A stretch of DNA of 64,000 nt from Flaveria trinervia (lineage: Eukaryota; Streptophyta; Magnoliopsida; Asterales; Asteraceae), in NCBI GenBank assembly GCA_025506515.1, contig CM046447.1, forward strand, positions 84,912,748 through 84,976,747, in the 5' to 3' direction. Both the position numbers and the translations under genes were made by a program. Positions 23,328 to 36,863 of this stretch are shown in pieces (positions within the stretch are counted from its first letter, which is position 1; every line of letters begins with the position of its first letter). The notes under the pieces are model-generated. The model did not search any database. It saw nothing but the letters and a program-made list of their open reading frames with translations, and was not told the DNA's origin.

Positions 23328-25875
23328 CAATCTATAACACAAGAATCATACAAGTTAGATCCATCACACAACAGACACCATTTAAAATTAACCTGTTTGA
23401 GATCAGTCCGGTTCAATCGTGCGATTAAACCATACAACTAGGTTCAGTCGTCTGACCTAACATGCGACTGAATACAATCAGGTGACTTATCTTGCGACTA
23501 AGTTCAATCGGGCGACTGAGCCAGCAACTGGTTCAGTCGGTCGATTGAGCTCATACGCATTGCTCATTCAGCCGACTGAGTCATTTGTCTAGCTCAGTCG
23601 TGCGATTGTAGTTCATCTGGGTGTCCAATCGCATGACCTACTGTCTATTCGATTCAGATTCAAATTCTGAGCAAATATTCAAATTAGACATCATGGTTTG
23701 GCTCATTAGACTCGCAATAACAATATATAGCACCTAATAACCTTGAATTCAACATTTTACTTAGTTTTATTAGTTAATTTGTCCAACGAAGTTTCGGTTC
23801 TTGGTTAGGGTTGAATTCAATGATTTAGGGAACGAAACAACTGAAATTTGTGTAGGTTGCACCGCATTGTACCTGTATAACAACTAGCAATCATCAGAAT
23901 CTCGAAATTAGAAGTCAAGAAAGGTCAGAAGAAATTTTGGTAGAGTAACGGCTCAATGTGTGATTTTAGGGTGATGGGGGGTGGTGAGTTTGTGCGATGG
24001 ACTATGTCCCTATTTATACTGACTCTGGTTTCAGTTGGGCGACTGGATCCATTCGCTTCTCTCATTTGGGCGATTGGAACTTAGTCGGGCGATTGGTTCA
24101 ATCGATCACTTTTAGTTGGGTGACTTGGTTTCATTCGGGCGACTGTCTCAATCTTGTAAGCCATTCGTATGAATAGTTCATACTCATGCTCCATTCGGTT
24201 GTCTAATGCATAAGTATGGTCCAATCGGATGACTGGTCTATACTCATGGTCTAGTCGTGCGAATGGATCATACTCATGGTTTTGACTTTATGACCATTTG
24301 AAATTTAACCCCATTTGACTATTGATTGAACATTTTGAGCAGTCGATCATCTTAGACATGATCATTTTAACTTTGAAAACTTTTGATCACCTCAGTCGTG
24401 ATCTTTTTAAGAAACATTTTGTCACCTCAGACATGACACATTTAACATTTGAACACACATTTGGTCACCTCAAACGTGACCCTTTTAAGTGATTAAATCC
24501 CAGATTAAATTCCACGACATAGGCCAACATATGAACCTAAATTGACAAACTTAAACAAAAGAAACTACTAGAAATGAGGACAGAATTTAAGACACAATTT
24601 TGTGATTGTGTGAGGTGGAAATCCTATGATTGAAATCTAACCGATTTATTTCTTGAACGGACAGCTTCAAGTGTTTTTGACCATAAGAGGAACATTTCAT
24701 TATGGAATCATACAGGTAATCAAATCATTCACGACGTGTTACCAAAATCATTTGATGCTAGATCCTTGTGTTCGTCGAGAGTCATTTGCAGATTAACAAA
24801 TTCATACTAGTACTACAAGATGCACACATAGAATTAGACTTTCAAGAATTGCAGCCATGATGATTGTCAGTATACTTGTCCACTTAAATCCATACACAGA
24901 CTTTTGACACAGATTGGTGATATATTATGTTAGTTTATTTCAACAACTATTTGTGGATCCCACGCTTATATAGTAATCAACATTCATCAGGAGATTTTTG
25001 AGCGGTCTGCGGGTATTTTGACAAGAAGAAACTATTCTTAGAGCTTTCAAAGAGAAGCCAAGCCTCAGGTCAGTGCTACCGCACAGCAGAGTGGCGGCAA
25101 ACAACAATGAATTTTAGAATATATAGGTTATGCTTATCCTCAGGTCAGTGCCATCGCACAACAGCTAGGCACATAACCTATCTTATTGTTTGAGCAATTT
25201 ATTTTTGTTGCACAGATCGCACCAACAACATAGGTTGTCAGTTTGATTGCCTTTTGCATTTTTCATCATGTGCTTTGCTCATACATTGGTCATTTGCACA
25301 CATTTGTGGCGTTTATTTTGCTCGTCACCCCTTATTGGAACTCTGTTGATTGTCTTATCCAGGGATAAGATGATGACCCATAGCTTGTTGAACAACTTAG
25401 TTTGATCTTGAGATCACCAAGGAGGTCTACTTATCTATCATGTTGAATCTATCGACACAGCATTTAATGGTCTAGCAACCTCTAGGTCTACTTTCTCCGT
25501 GTTACATTAATAGTAGCTAGTTTTACTATCATTTTTCCTTTTATTTTTGCTTAGACTTCTCAGACTTATACTTTGAATTTTGCATCTAATTCAATTTAAA
25601 TCTTTTAAATTCCCAAATGCTTTGTTCCTGTGTACTATCATTTTCCATAGTTGTTGAATCGATATCTCATATACGATCTCATTTCTATCAGCTTGCTTGT
25701 CCTCCTCCCTCCTTTTTTTTAATACTAACTTAACCTATTCTCCCCCTAAAATTCTAAAACCGTAAACGATTTGCCTTTTTAGGATTTTAATAGGCGAAGA
25801 ATTGAAATCAATAAAATAAATTAAATAAAAAAACTAGAATAAAAGAAAATAAAAAAATGGACTTGACGCATCGGA
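23328..25875 (-). other. Pol-to-aORF spacer of Copia-A-nested
   Basis: Non-coding. On the minus strand: duplicated GCACAGCAGAG-type block (about 25066-25172), ACGT-centred array (about 24345-24490), palindrome cluster (about 24030-24280), TATA box, second cluster (about 23400-23650), and an acceptor-like TTCTTGTGTTATAG before the aORF ATG. Confidence 0.8.
24011..24018 (-). promoter_or_regulatory. Candidate internal TATA box for the nested aORF
   Basis: TATAAATA in the context GTATAAATAGGG on the minus strand, with palindrome clusters on both sides, as in the other two A copies. Confidence 0.6.
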
Positions 25876-28800
25876 CTAGACCTGTTCATCGTCTGGAATT
25901 ACATCACATTTCTTTTTAATAATGCCGTTGACCTCTAACAAATATAGAAAATGTGGTTTATCAAAGGCTTTTATATAGAGGTAAGCGCATTGAAAATACG
26001 TATTTGTTTTAACAACATCGATTAGATTCTTTTCAAAACAATCACGTATAAAGTGATATTTAATGCCGATGTGTTTGGTCTGAGGATGTTGGACATGATT
26101 TTTAGTAATGGCTATTGCAGCAAAATTATCAACAAATATAGGGGTGTTAGAAAATTTCAAACCGTAGTCCCGCATCTGCTATTGAATCCAAATGATTTGA
26201 GAACAGCAGCTTGCCGCAACAACATATTCAGCTTCACAAGTTGAAAATGCAACTAATGTCTGCTTCTTACACTACCACATGACTAATCTTCTCCCAAAGA
26301 ATTGACAACCTGCTGAAGTGGATTTGTAGTTCATCTTGCATCCGCCATAATCCAAGTCACTGTATGCGGTAAGCTCGAAGTCATCATCATGAGATACCAC
26401 AACCCAAGTGTTGGTGTACCCTTCAGATAACAAAATATCCTTTTGACCCCAATAAGATGGTTATTTTTTTGTTTTGCCTGATATCTGAACAAAGACATCT
26501 TGCATACATAATATGAGGTCTTGAGGCAGTTAGGTACATGAGGGATCCAATCATTCCTCGGTACATGGTGGCATCAACCAGATCACCATTCTCGTCGGGT
26601 GCTACATCATGAGTTGTAGCAAGTGGAGACCCAGTTGTGGATGCATTCTCCATGTCAAACTGACTGAGAATATCCCCTACATACTTGGTCTGATGTAGAA
26701 ATATCCCCTTTGGTGTTTGATCCACCTGTAACCCGAGAAAGAACTTCATCTCTCCCATGGCACTCATTTCAAATTTTGCCTTCAGTACTACTTCAAATTC
26801 TTTACATAATTCTTTGTTCTTGGAACCGAAGATTATGTCGTCAACATAAATCTGAACCAGCAGCAGATCACCATCCTTTTCTTTGATGAACAATGTACAG
26901 CCAATTACACCTCTGCGAAATCCGTGTTTCACCAGGTGAGTTGAAAGTTTTTCATACCATGCTCTCGGGGCTTGGTGAAGCCCATAGAGAGCCTTATCCA
27001 GCTAGTAAACTCTGTCCCGATGATATGGATCCTCAAATCCTTTAGGTTGGCTAACATACATTGTTTCCCAGATTTCACCATGAAGAAATGCACTCTTTAC
27101 ATCCAATTGGTAGAATTAATCTTCATGTAAGAGGCATAGGCCAGGAAGATACGGATGGCTTCCATTCTTGCCACAGGTGCAAATACTTCATTTTAATCAA
27201 TCCCCTCGACTAGTCCAAATCCTTGAACTACAAGTCGAGCCTTGTTCCTGATGATGACACGTTGGTCATCTTTTTTACATTTCAAGACCGATTTGGTGCC
27301 AATGACCTTAGCACCTTTAGGTCTATCTACCGGTGTCCATACACCTAACTTCTTGAACTATAGAAGTTCTTCTTGCATGGCACTCACCCATGCCTCATCA
27401 TTTAGGGCTTCACTGACATATTTTGGCTTAAACTGAGACACAAAAAAACGATAAGCAGTGTCGTGAAGATACCCTTTTTCCCATTATCGAGGCTTAATCA
27501 GCTGAATACAGCTAATTTCTTGTCTGAACTCCTAATCTGACATCCCTAATGACATTGTCCAGAGGATGATATACATTTAGGCGTGATCCAGGAATGGTGG
27601 GAACAACTACCTTAGAATCAAGATTATGAATGTTTGGTTCTGTATCTGAGGCAATAGGAGTGTGAGGTTTCGAAGACTCAGAGGCATCAATGTCAGATGC
27701 TTGTGGACTTGCGGTAGTAGGAACAGGTTGCTCCTGAGTGTCCTGATCATTCTCCATGGCTTCATCGTCAGAGGAAGAGTCACTTACATCGAGTGCTCCC
27801 CTGAGTGTGTAGGTGATTCACCTTGTGAGCCAGATGATGTAGAGTCCTGTGAAGGTGTGTTTAACACATCATACATCATTTTGGCTGCTAACTCATCATC
27901 AGAAGTTGAGAGAGGGATGTTGAAGGACTTGAAGAAGCCATCATAATCGAAAAAGAAGGCAGGTACTTTTCCAGTAGGAGGGGTGGTGTATCTCTGAACA
28001 TCAATGTAACACACACCTCTATTTGACCCGTTGAGTTGTTGTAAACTCTCTTATTCGGTATGTTGTATCCTAGAAAGATGCCCTCTTCAACCTTCTCGCT
28101 AATCTTTCCTTCCTAAGTTTTCTTCAGCAACGTGCATGGTGCTCCAAACGGTTCGAGATACTCGAGATTTGGTTTACGTCGTTGAAGTAACTCATAACAC
28201 GTCTTGCCATAACATTTTACCACCAGAACTCGATTTAAAGTGTAACAAGCATTAGCCACTGCCTCATTCCAAAATTGGATAGGCAGTTTCAAGTCTGCTA
28301 GCATTGTTCGTGCTGTCTCTATTAAGCTGCGATTCTTTCTCTCAGCAACCCCGTTCATTTGAGGACTGTAGGCAGAAGTGAACCGGTCCACAATTCCCTT
28401 TTCTTTGCAGAAAGCCTCCATCCATTGGTTCTTTAACTCGGCAACATTGTCTGAGCGTACTTGTCTTACCTTCAGCTTGTAAAGAGACTCTAGTGTAGTT
28501 ACCAATTCTTTGAATGACTCAAATGTTTCTGGTTTTGATTTGAGAAACATCACCCAAGAAAATCTTGAGTAGTCATCTGTAACTAAATAGCAGTCCAAGT
28601 CTCCTGTGATGCTTCTTGTACTAACTGGACCAAAGAGATCCAGGTGAAGAAGCACAAGAGGCAGTTCTATAGAATTAACTTTCTTTGCCTTGTGAGACTT
28701 CTTTGTTTGTTTGCCTTTCTTGCAGGCGACACAAAAATCCGAGAGTTGGAAGTTCTTGACATTGACTCCTCGCACTAGATCATTCTGGATCAAGTGGTTC

Positions 28801-29290
28801 ATCTTCCGTGGATTGATATGCCCCATTCTCTTATTCCAGGAGATAGAATCCTTCTCAGTAGCTTTCGACAAGAAGCACTGAACTTGATGATCCATTGTGG
28901 AGGCCTTCGATAGATCGAAGTCGTAAAGGTCATTATATCTTGAGGATGACATTAATACTTGTTCCTTGAGAATCACATAGTCCTTTTTCAGGACATAGCA
29001 CTTCTTATTGTCGAAAACTACCTTAAATCCCTTGTCATATATTTGGGAAATAGAAAGCAGATTATTTTGAAGTTGTTGAACAAAGTTTACCTTGTCAAAC
29101 TTAACTTTCTGGTTCCTTGCTTCCCCTTGAGCTGTGATGTACCCTCCTTTATTTCCAGCAAAAGAAACATGGCCTCCTTTGATTTGTTTGACGTTTGATA
29201 GGAGTGCCCGGTTTCCAGTCATGTGCCTTGATGCTCTGCTATCTACAATCCAAGTGTTTGTTTAAGCACTATAGCGAACACCCTGCACTT
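25876..29290 (-). pseudogene. Copia-A-nested pol
   Basis: Protease (degraded DSRA), GAG-pre-integrase (CVACKKGKQTKKS), and an integrase core keeping the first Asp (LDLF), the second Asp (RSDNVAEL, altered around it) and Glu (NGVAERKN). RT holds the YVDDIIFGS catalytic site and RNase H holds CEAEY, with an HxxRDC-type tail. The open segment 28113-29222 covers protease to integrase; 26423-26932 covers the RT palm. Stops and at least two frameshifts separate them. This is the A copy with most catalytic residues intact. Confidence 0.92.
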
Positions 29291-29303
29291 TTAATTGAAA
29301 ACA

Positions 29304-32078
29304 TTAGTTAAGGTGAGGGACCCAAGCCTTAATCGGCTTAGGTGTCCCAACGAATCACACATCCTAAATTCTACCCATTTTCCATTAGAGGGTGAGGGAA
29401 GATCATTTGTCTTATTGTTCTCATTTCCAGACATAGGCTTTTCTTTCCATAAGCCAGCTTTGTGTAAGGCTTGTTTGTGATACACAGACGACTGGCTAAT
29501 AGGTTAAACTTTAGGTTCACTGACTCTTTTTGGTGGAGTCAAGGAGCTTCTTTTGGAAGAGCTTGCTTTAATGTCATAAAGTTCAATATTTTTCTTTGGT
29601 GTCTGATAATAAGGACAATAAGACGCTATGTGCCCATTCTTTCCACAATTGTAGCATGATCTGCTTTCAGCTTGACGATTAACCTGTTTCTGTGGAGAAG
29701 TATGTGACACACGAGTGACTTTATTCTGTTTGGGTTTTGACACTTCTTGTTTATATGTTTTATCTTGTTTGACAAAATTAATTGTTTGGACATTGTTAAC
29801 ATCTTTTCTCTTTTGTGCATTTGGACTTAGATATGCAGCACGTGATAGGTTAATTGTTTGGTATATCTTGGTTCAGAAATAGATTTTGTTGAACCCAACG
29901 TTATTTTAACCTTTTCAAATTGTTCGTCCAAATTAACATAAGGAATTTTACCTTTTGATTTTGAAGAGGCATCCTTTTGTTTAGTGACAGATTCATTTGG
30001 TTTACATGTGGAATCTTGATCACTTACAAGAGGAGTGGACACCACATGATCCTTGATTGGGTTATTATTTATTGGTTTACTTTTTGCATTCATAAAGGAC
30101 TCATGTGGTGGTGGAACCACTTTATATCCCAAACCCTCCCCATTGTTGTGCTCTCTCACTAAGTGTTGGACAATATGAGAAGAACTTGTCCAACTATGCG
30201 GTTTTTGTTTTAATGAATTTACTTCTACTTCCAAAACTGGTTTCTGTTTCTTAATGTCTTCTATGGAGTTTAGATAGAACTTAATGTCATTAGCTTGGTT
30301 AAAGGCTACACTTCAGTTTCCCTAAGTTGTTTATTCAAGAGTTCTATCTTTTCTTTATAGCTATGCTCATTTTGTTTTTAGACTCTATTGGCTTCAGTGC
30401 ACAGTTGTAAGTCCTTTACTAAGTTATCATTATGGTCTAATGACCTAGCAAATTTCATATCAATGTTTTCCCTAAATTTATTACAATCAGAACAAGCATG
30501 ATTATTGAAAAGTTAAGTAGTGGTACTTACCTAAGAGGGTATGGTTGAATCAGCCATCAAAGCAGTGTCTGACCTTTCTGGTTCTAGTGATTCTGGACTT
30601 GTTGAACTTGTCCCTTCTTCACGCTAGTGATCAACTACTGTTACAGATTCTTCAACATTTGACATCGCGACCTCCACTGCAATATCACCTTCGCTTGCTG
30701 AGTCATCATCTAGATCCTCAACACTAGCGATGTTGGATTCTCATGGAGACACAACCGAAAGCTCCAATCTTGTCCTTCGTCATCATGAGCAGTTAAGGCT
30801 TTAGTATCATGACGAGTGAAAGATGAGAATGGATTCCCATTTCCCGTCTTCTTCGGCTTCATACATTCATGTTTGAAGTGCCCCTTTTCCCCATAGTTGA
30901 AGTAGGTAACTTTTGTCTTGTCAAAACCAAAAGTTGTGTTCTTAGTGGCAATCAGATTTTGTCCGGTCTTCTTGACAAACTTCTTTGCTTTCTGAACAGC
31001 ACTTGCTAAGGCCCACATGATGTCCATTCTTTCTAACTCTATCTCATCTACCTGCTCGTAGTCCTCATCTGCCAGATGGCAGTTCCAATTTTCCCAGCAA
31101 CTAGCCCATCATAGGAGTGAACAACAGCTGCTAAGAGATCCATGTGCTCCTTTTCTACCTCCACTGTCACATTCCCGAGATTCTCGGTCTTCAGTTTTGT
31201 AGTATTTGCTTCAGGTGCTATGTATTGGGTACCAGACGACCTTGACGTGTCAGATCCTGAAGTAGTAGCTTGTGATGGACCAGCTGAACTAGACACAAAT
31301 GCCATTTGAAGTGGTGCTCTAGACGTTTTGGCTTGTGGGGTTGAGTTGTACAGTGCCGGATTCTGATCATATGAAGACTTTTGGCCCTGTACTTCATCCA
31401 CAACTCTTCCTCCCGCAGTTTCTGAATGAAGTCGTCGATGTCTAACTTCGCTAGCATATCATTCTGTCTGAGGTTGGAAACAAACGAACTACACTTCTAA
31501 AGCAACCCATCTACAAAGTTTGAAACTTTGTCTTCCATAGATGTAGTGACTCAATGAGTGTGCAGCTCACTCATCAGGTGGTAGAATCGATCAATGACAT
31601 CGTCCAAGCTCTCCTTTCCTATTGACAAGAAGTTGTCAAACTCCTTCAATGCTTTAGCCTTCCGAGCTTTTAATGATGTATTTCCCTCATACCTCTTTTC
31701 CAATGCATCCCATAGCTTCTTAGCTTACTTGTTCTCAGAAAATTCATGGAAGATGTCCTTAGGAATTGACTGAGTCAACAACGCATATACTTTCTTCTCT
31801 GCATTGTATTTTACCTTTTGTCCGTCAGTCATACCGCTTAAGGTGAGTTTGACTCCATCTACACCTACAGGCATGCTATATCCTATCTCTATCGACTCCT
31901 ACAGATTGGGATCCACTCCATTTAAGTAAATCTCAAACCTTTGCTTCCATTTTGGATAATCATCTAACGTTATTAGCTTAGGGGGCTTGTTATGATTTCC
32001 CACTTCATTTTCTAGAAGCAATAAATTTTGAACCCTAGAATCCCTTCCTGCGGTGAACGCTGAATATTGATCCTCCAT
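29304..32078 (-). pseudogene. Copia-A-nested gag
   Basis: Starts at the ATG of MEDQYSAF. UBN2-like domain (LITLDDYPKWK, KLWDALEKRYEG). The first CCHC site has lost both leading Cys (YFNYGEKGHFKHEC), the same second-Cys change as in the left copy. The second site is intact (CYNCGKNGHIASYC). A coil region rich in Lys and Glu lies between. It ends KAWVP..LN and one TAA, followed eight codons later by GTGCAG. Stops occur at WGL-type positions in the N-terminal domain. Confidence 0.88.
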
Positions 32079-32550
32079 TACTTTTGTCTTTGGTCTTTAG
32101 AACAAAACTGTTTTACTTGTGTGAATGAAGGTGTGCAATTGGACAATTCGTGCGATTGACCATGCGGATGGCTCAGACGTGCGAATGAACCAATGCGGAT
32201 GGCTCACTCGTGTGAATGGACAGGTGCGAATGAACAGTGCGTATAGACAGTTTAGTCGTACGAATGGATGTACGAATGAGTCCAATCGTGCGTATGAGGG
32301 ATGCGTATCAATTCAGTCGTGCGATTGAGCCAATCGTGCGACTGAGGCTGCTGAATCTTGAGAATTCGAAGGTTTAAGGTATTTTGACGCAAAAACACGA
32401 ATTTTTCAAGAACCCTAATTGTCGTATGCTGGAAAAACGTTAACTTTACGGCCTCGAGGCGTCCAAAACAACGTTTGACACAAAATATTGCGTTTTTGCG
32501 TGAAAAACACAATTTTATATCATAATCGATTGAATGACACGTAAATCAAG
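32079..32550 (-). other. 5' leader of Copia-A-nested with palindromes
   Basis: The TCGNNCGA units cluster at about 32125-32345, just upstream of the gag ATG in element orientation. The remainder holds nothing recognisable. Confidence 0.8.
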
Positions 32551-32569
32551 AGCCTTGGCTCTAATACCA
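32551..32569 (-). promoter_or_regulatory. Primer binding site of Copia-A-nested
   Basis: TGGTATTAGAGCCAAGGCT on the minus strand, two bases from the LTR. One mismatch to the usual Met site. Confidence 0.88.
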
Positions 32570-32571
32570 CT

Positions 32572-33279
32572 TGTTAGAGGACCGTGTACTGGACGGAGTA
32601 CTAACTGATTCACGTGTATACCGAATCAAATAGTGCGGAATCCTATTTGATTGGTGATCCAATCAGTGAGAACGTTAACGGAATTAATATAAGATTAATC
32701 TAAACATTAGAACGAATAGGAATCGATCAAGAGCAATCTATGAACTTGGATTGGCTTTCTTGGACGTTCAAGATGGCTAGGGTATTTGTATGAGTCGAAT
32801 TCTTCAAAGTGTTCCGTTGTTCCACGAATTAAGTGGTATTTATAGGTTAGGGTTACTCATTCGTGCGACTGATTCATGCGGTTGATCCATTCGCATGGCT
32901 GAGTGTTTAGTCATGCGACTGAGTCAATCTCATGTCACAATTGTGCAACTGATCCAGTCTCCCGGTTCAGTCATGCGATTGGTTCATTAGCATGAAGTTG
33001 TTCATGCGTATGGTCCATTAGCATGGGCCATTCGCATGAGAACTTCATATGACTAAGTTTGAATATGTTTCACAATCATTATTTGACTTAGATCTATTCA
33101 GACAACCACCAACCTATATAGTTAGTTCGATAAGCGTTAACACAAAATAATCAATGAAATATTAAATGTTATAAGTATAAACCATACATTGTATTTCATT
33201 CAAACCATCCAGTTACATATATGTAAGACACGAAAGACTTTTACATTAAGCTCATTAACTAGGTACATATGTATCTACA
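32572..33279 (-). repeat. 5' LTR of Copia-A-nested (708 bp)
   Basis: Canonical ends: TGTAGATACATATG at the start and CCTCTAACA at the end in element orientation. The palindrome cluster is at about 32860-33050 and TATAAATA at 32837-32844. Confidence 0.95.
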
Positions 33280-33284
33280 ACCCG
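33280..33284. repeat. Target-site duplication ACCCG, right copy
   Basis: Pairs with ACCCT at 19130-19134; the last base differs. Confidence 0.85.
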
Positions 33285-34447
33285 AAGGATTCGAGGATCC
33301 TTATCATCGGGATAGAGTTTACAACGGGACAAGGCTCTTTACGGGCTCCATCAAGCCCCTAGAGCCTGGTTTGAGAAACTCTCAACTCATCTTTTGAAAC
33401 ATGGTTTTCATAGAGGAGTTATTGACTACATGTTATTCATCAAAGAAAAGGATGTTGATTACTCTTGGCACTGATTTATGTGGATGACATAATCTTCGGT
33501 TCCAAAAACGAAGTATTATGAAAAGAGTTCGAATCTGTAATGAAAGTAGAGTTTGAGATGAGTGCCATGGGGGAGATGAAGTTCTTTCTTGGATTACAGG
33601 TGGATTAGATACCAAAGGGAATCTTCCTGCATTAGTCCTAATATATAGGAGATACCCTCAGTCCATTCGACATGGAGAATGCTTCGGCTGTTGGAACTCC
33701 ACTTGCCACGAACCATGATGTGGCACCTGACGAAAATGGTGATCTGGTTGATGCCACCATGTATAGAGGAATGATCGGATCTCTTATGTACCTCACGACC
33801 TCTCGTCCCAATATTATGTACGCCACATGTCTCTGTTCCAGATATCAGGCAAAACCAAAAGTAAATCATCTCATCGGAGCAAAAAGGATCTTTCATTATC
33901 TGAAGGGTACTCCAACACTCGGGTTGTGGTGTCTTCATGATGATGACTTTGAGCTTATAGTGTATAGCGAGTCGGACTATGGTGGTTGCAAGATGAATTA
34001 CAAGTCAACATAAGCGGGATGTCAGTTCTTTGATAGACAGTTAGTCACCTAGCAGCGTAAGAAGTAGATATCAGTTGCTCTGTCAACATGTGAAGCTGAA
34101 TATGTTACTGCTGCAAGTTGCTGTTCGCAAATCATTTGGATTCAATAGCAAATGCGCGACTATGGATTTCAATTTTCTAACACCCTTATTTTTGTTGAAA
34201 ATTCTGCTACAATTGATCTCACCAAAATCTGGTCCAATACCCTAGAACAAAACACATCGGTATTAAATATCACTTTATACGTGACTGTTTTGAAAAGCAA
34301 TTAATCAATGTTGTTAAAATTAATACTGATTTTCAACACGCCGACCTCTACACAAAAGCATTTGACAAACCACGGTTTTTATATCTTTTAGAGGTTAATG
34401 GCGTGAAAAAGAAAAGTGATGTGATTCAAGAAGAAGAAAGTTTGTAG
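33280..34447 (+). pseudogene. Copia-A-host pol, 3' part (RT palm and RNase H)
   Basis: Continues the interrupted RT from EGFEDPYH. Landmarks: APRAWFEKLS; YVDDIIFGSKN; EMSAMGEMKFFLGLQVD; the longest open stretch at 33672-34013 (MYRGMIGSLMYLTTSRP); RNase H STCEAEY; and a Lys-rich tail ending with TAG. Stops interrupt RT after FGSKNEVL and after GLQVD. The match of the first codons to the left-hand fragment is what proves the nesting. Confidence 0.92.
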
Positions 34448-35789
34448 TTCGACTAGTTTTTATTAGTTTTTTTTATATTTTCTTTTATTTTATTTTCCTT
34501 TCTATTAAAATCCAAAAATCCAAAAATATTTTTGGTTTTAGAATTTTAGGAGGATAATAGTTTTAGTTTAGTATTTAATTAGTTGCAGTATTTATTTACT
34601 TAAAAAAGAAGCGAGAAGGCAGGTTACCTGAAAGAAATGAAATCAAATCTGTAATTATGATTCAAAGTTTATGAAAAATGATAGTACACAGGGAACAAAT
34701 TGGTTAGGACTTCAAAACAAATTTGCTCAACATGCTCAATTCAAATTACAAGTCTGAGAAGTCTAAACACAACAAAAGAAAAATGATAGTAAAACTAGTC
34801 TCATACTGAGGTAACATAGAGAATGTAGACCTAGAGGTTGCTAGTTCATTATATGATGTGTCGGTAGATTTAACACAATAGATGAGTAGACCTCATTAGT
34901 GAATTCAAATTCAAACTAAATTGTTCAATTTGCTATGGATTTTCATCTTATCCCTGGTTAACACAATCAACGCATTTCCAATAAGGGGTGACGAGCAAAA
35001 TAAACTACACAAATGTGTGCAGATGACCATATAATTGAGCAAGCACATGAAAAACTGCTAAAAGCAATCAAGCTAATGACTTATGTTGTTGGTGCGTTAT
35101 AGGCAAAAGAAACAAATGCTCTAACAAGCAGATAGGCTGTGTGCCTCTCTGCTGCGCGGTGGCCCTGACTTGAGGATTAAGATAAACTAAATATTCTAGA
35201 ATTCATTGTTGTTTGCACCTCTCTGCAATGCGATGGCACCGGCCTGAGGCTTGGTATCTCTTTGAAAGCTCTTAGAATAGTTTCTTCTTGTCCAATACCC
35301 GTAGATCGCTCAAAAATCTCCATAGGAATGTTGGTTACCATATAAGTGTGGGAGCCACAAACGCTTGTTGAAATAATTAAATCTAACTCATCACCAATGT
35401 GAGTCAAAAATCTATGTATGGATTTAAGTGGAAAGATATACTGATAATAATCGTGACTACAACTCTTGACAGTCAAAATCATTGTGTGCACCTTATAGCT
35501 CTAGTATGATTTCTTGAAAGTGCTTTTGACTCTTAGATAAAATAAGAATCTTGCATCAAAGTGCATATTAAAATGTCCCAAATGATTATGATATACCTGT
35601 ATGATTCAATAATTAATCTTTCCATGAATGACCAAACTAACTTGAAGATGTTCTACTCAAACCCAAAACCACAAAAAGATGTCTTGTTTTCTTTAAAAAT
35701 TTCAAAGTTGTTTTGTATTTACTAGATCTTTGTGTTGTAGATGTCGGACTATACAAATAGATGAATACTGTGAATCACTCACTAAAAGG

Positions 35790-35890
35790 GGTCACGTCTG
35801 AAGTGACCAATCGGTTCCAAACTAAAAGGATCACGTCTGAGGTGATCAAATGATGTTTAATTAAAAGGGTCATATCTGAGATGATCAAAG
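35790..35890. repeat. ACGT-centred palindrome array, host copy
   Basis: Three units such as GGATCACGTCTGAGGTGATC, about 43 bases apart. This is the reverse complement of the arrays in the minus-strand copies. Confidence 0.8.
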
Positions 35891-35944
35891 GTCATAATGT
35901 TTATATCAAAAGTTAAAATTTGAAGTGTTTGAGAGTGTATGAGT

Positions 35945-36797
35945 TCAAGCTCATAAGTATGAGCCAATTGCACGATTTAATCATAAGTATGAAACAATTG
36001 TACGGTTGAACCATAAGTATGAGCCAATCACACGATTGGGCCATGAGTATGGGACAACCATGCGATTGGACCACAAGACTGAACCAATCATACGAATGGA
36101 TGATGGTGTATGTGCCAGTCGCATGACTGAACGCCAGTTGCATAAATGAAGCATGCGTATGGGTCTAGTCGCATAATTAAAATTTAAAACAGTATAAATA
36201 AGGGGGTCAGTCGGTCGTAACCATTACCACCCTCAAAACTCTCTGAAATTGCCCATATACACACACTCGGCCCAAATTTCAATTGTTGTGATTACTGCCT
36301 CATTGTGATCCTAACTTGTTTTCTACTCATCTACATGTACTTTGCAACTAAAATCAGCCAGAATGAATGGGTGAATGAAACCCTAAATGATCTAAACTAC
36401 TAAGACATAGAACCGAGAGTAAACCCTAAAATAGACCCCTTAAATGGACCTAAAAGTTGATTAAAAGGACCTTAAGTGCTATTTCGAGTCCCTACGAGTC
36501 TAATGAGTCTAAACACAAAGCCTAATATAAAGTTTTGACAAGATGCAAATCCAGGGTGTTCAACAGTGAAGGATGTGAATGGACATGCTAATGAACTTCA
36601 GTCGCACGATTGAGCCAGGCGCATTCATTCATCACACGACTGAAACATGCGTATGGGTTCAGTCACATGACTGATTCAATCGCATGGCATAACATACAAC
36701 TAAGTTCAGTCGCAGGCTCAATCGCACGACTAAGCTAGGCCGTAGGTTCAATCGAATGACTAAACTCAGTCGTGTGGTTCAAACGCACGACTGAACC
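35945..36797. repeat. TCGNNCGA palindrome clusters flanking the internal TATA box
   Basis: Cluster 1 has decayed units such as CAATCACACGATTGG; cluster 2 has units such as CAGTCGCACGATTGA. The two are separated by the TATA box and a featureless leader, as in the 5' LTR-leader region. Confidence 0.82.
36193..36200 (+). promoter_or_regulatory. Candidate internal TATA box for the host aORF
   Basis: TATAAATA in AGTATAAATAAGGG, 679 bases upstream of the aORF ATG. Conserved in all three A copies. Confidence 0.62.
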
Positions 36798-36863
36798 TGT
36801 TTAATCAAAATAGTTTAAGTACCAACTGTCTTCTTTTATGCACAAATTTAATGTATATGTTTC

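Larger units (their letters stand above)
19135..33279 (-). mobile_element. Copia-A-nested: 14.1-kb Ty1/copia element inside Copia-A-host RT
   Basis: On the minus strand: 5' LTR, PBS, gag, pol, spacer, aORF, PPT and 3' LTR, all present. The interrupted RT frame of the host element picks up immediately on each side. It is the best-preserved A copy, with long open segments in integrase and RT, but each gene still carries stops. It runs opposite to its host, giving long inverted repeats within one locus. Confidence 0.95.
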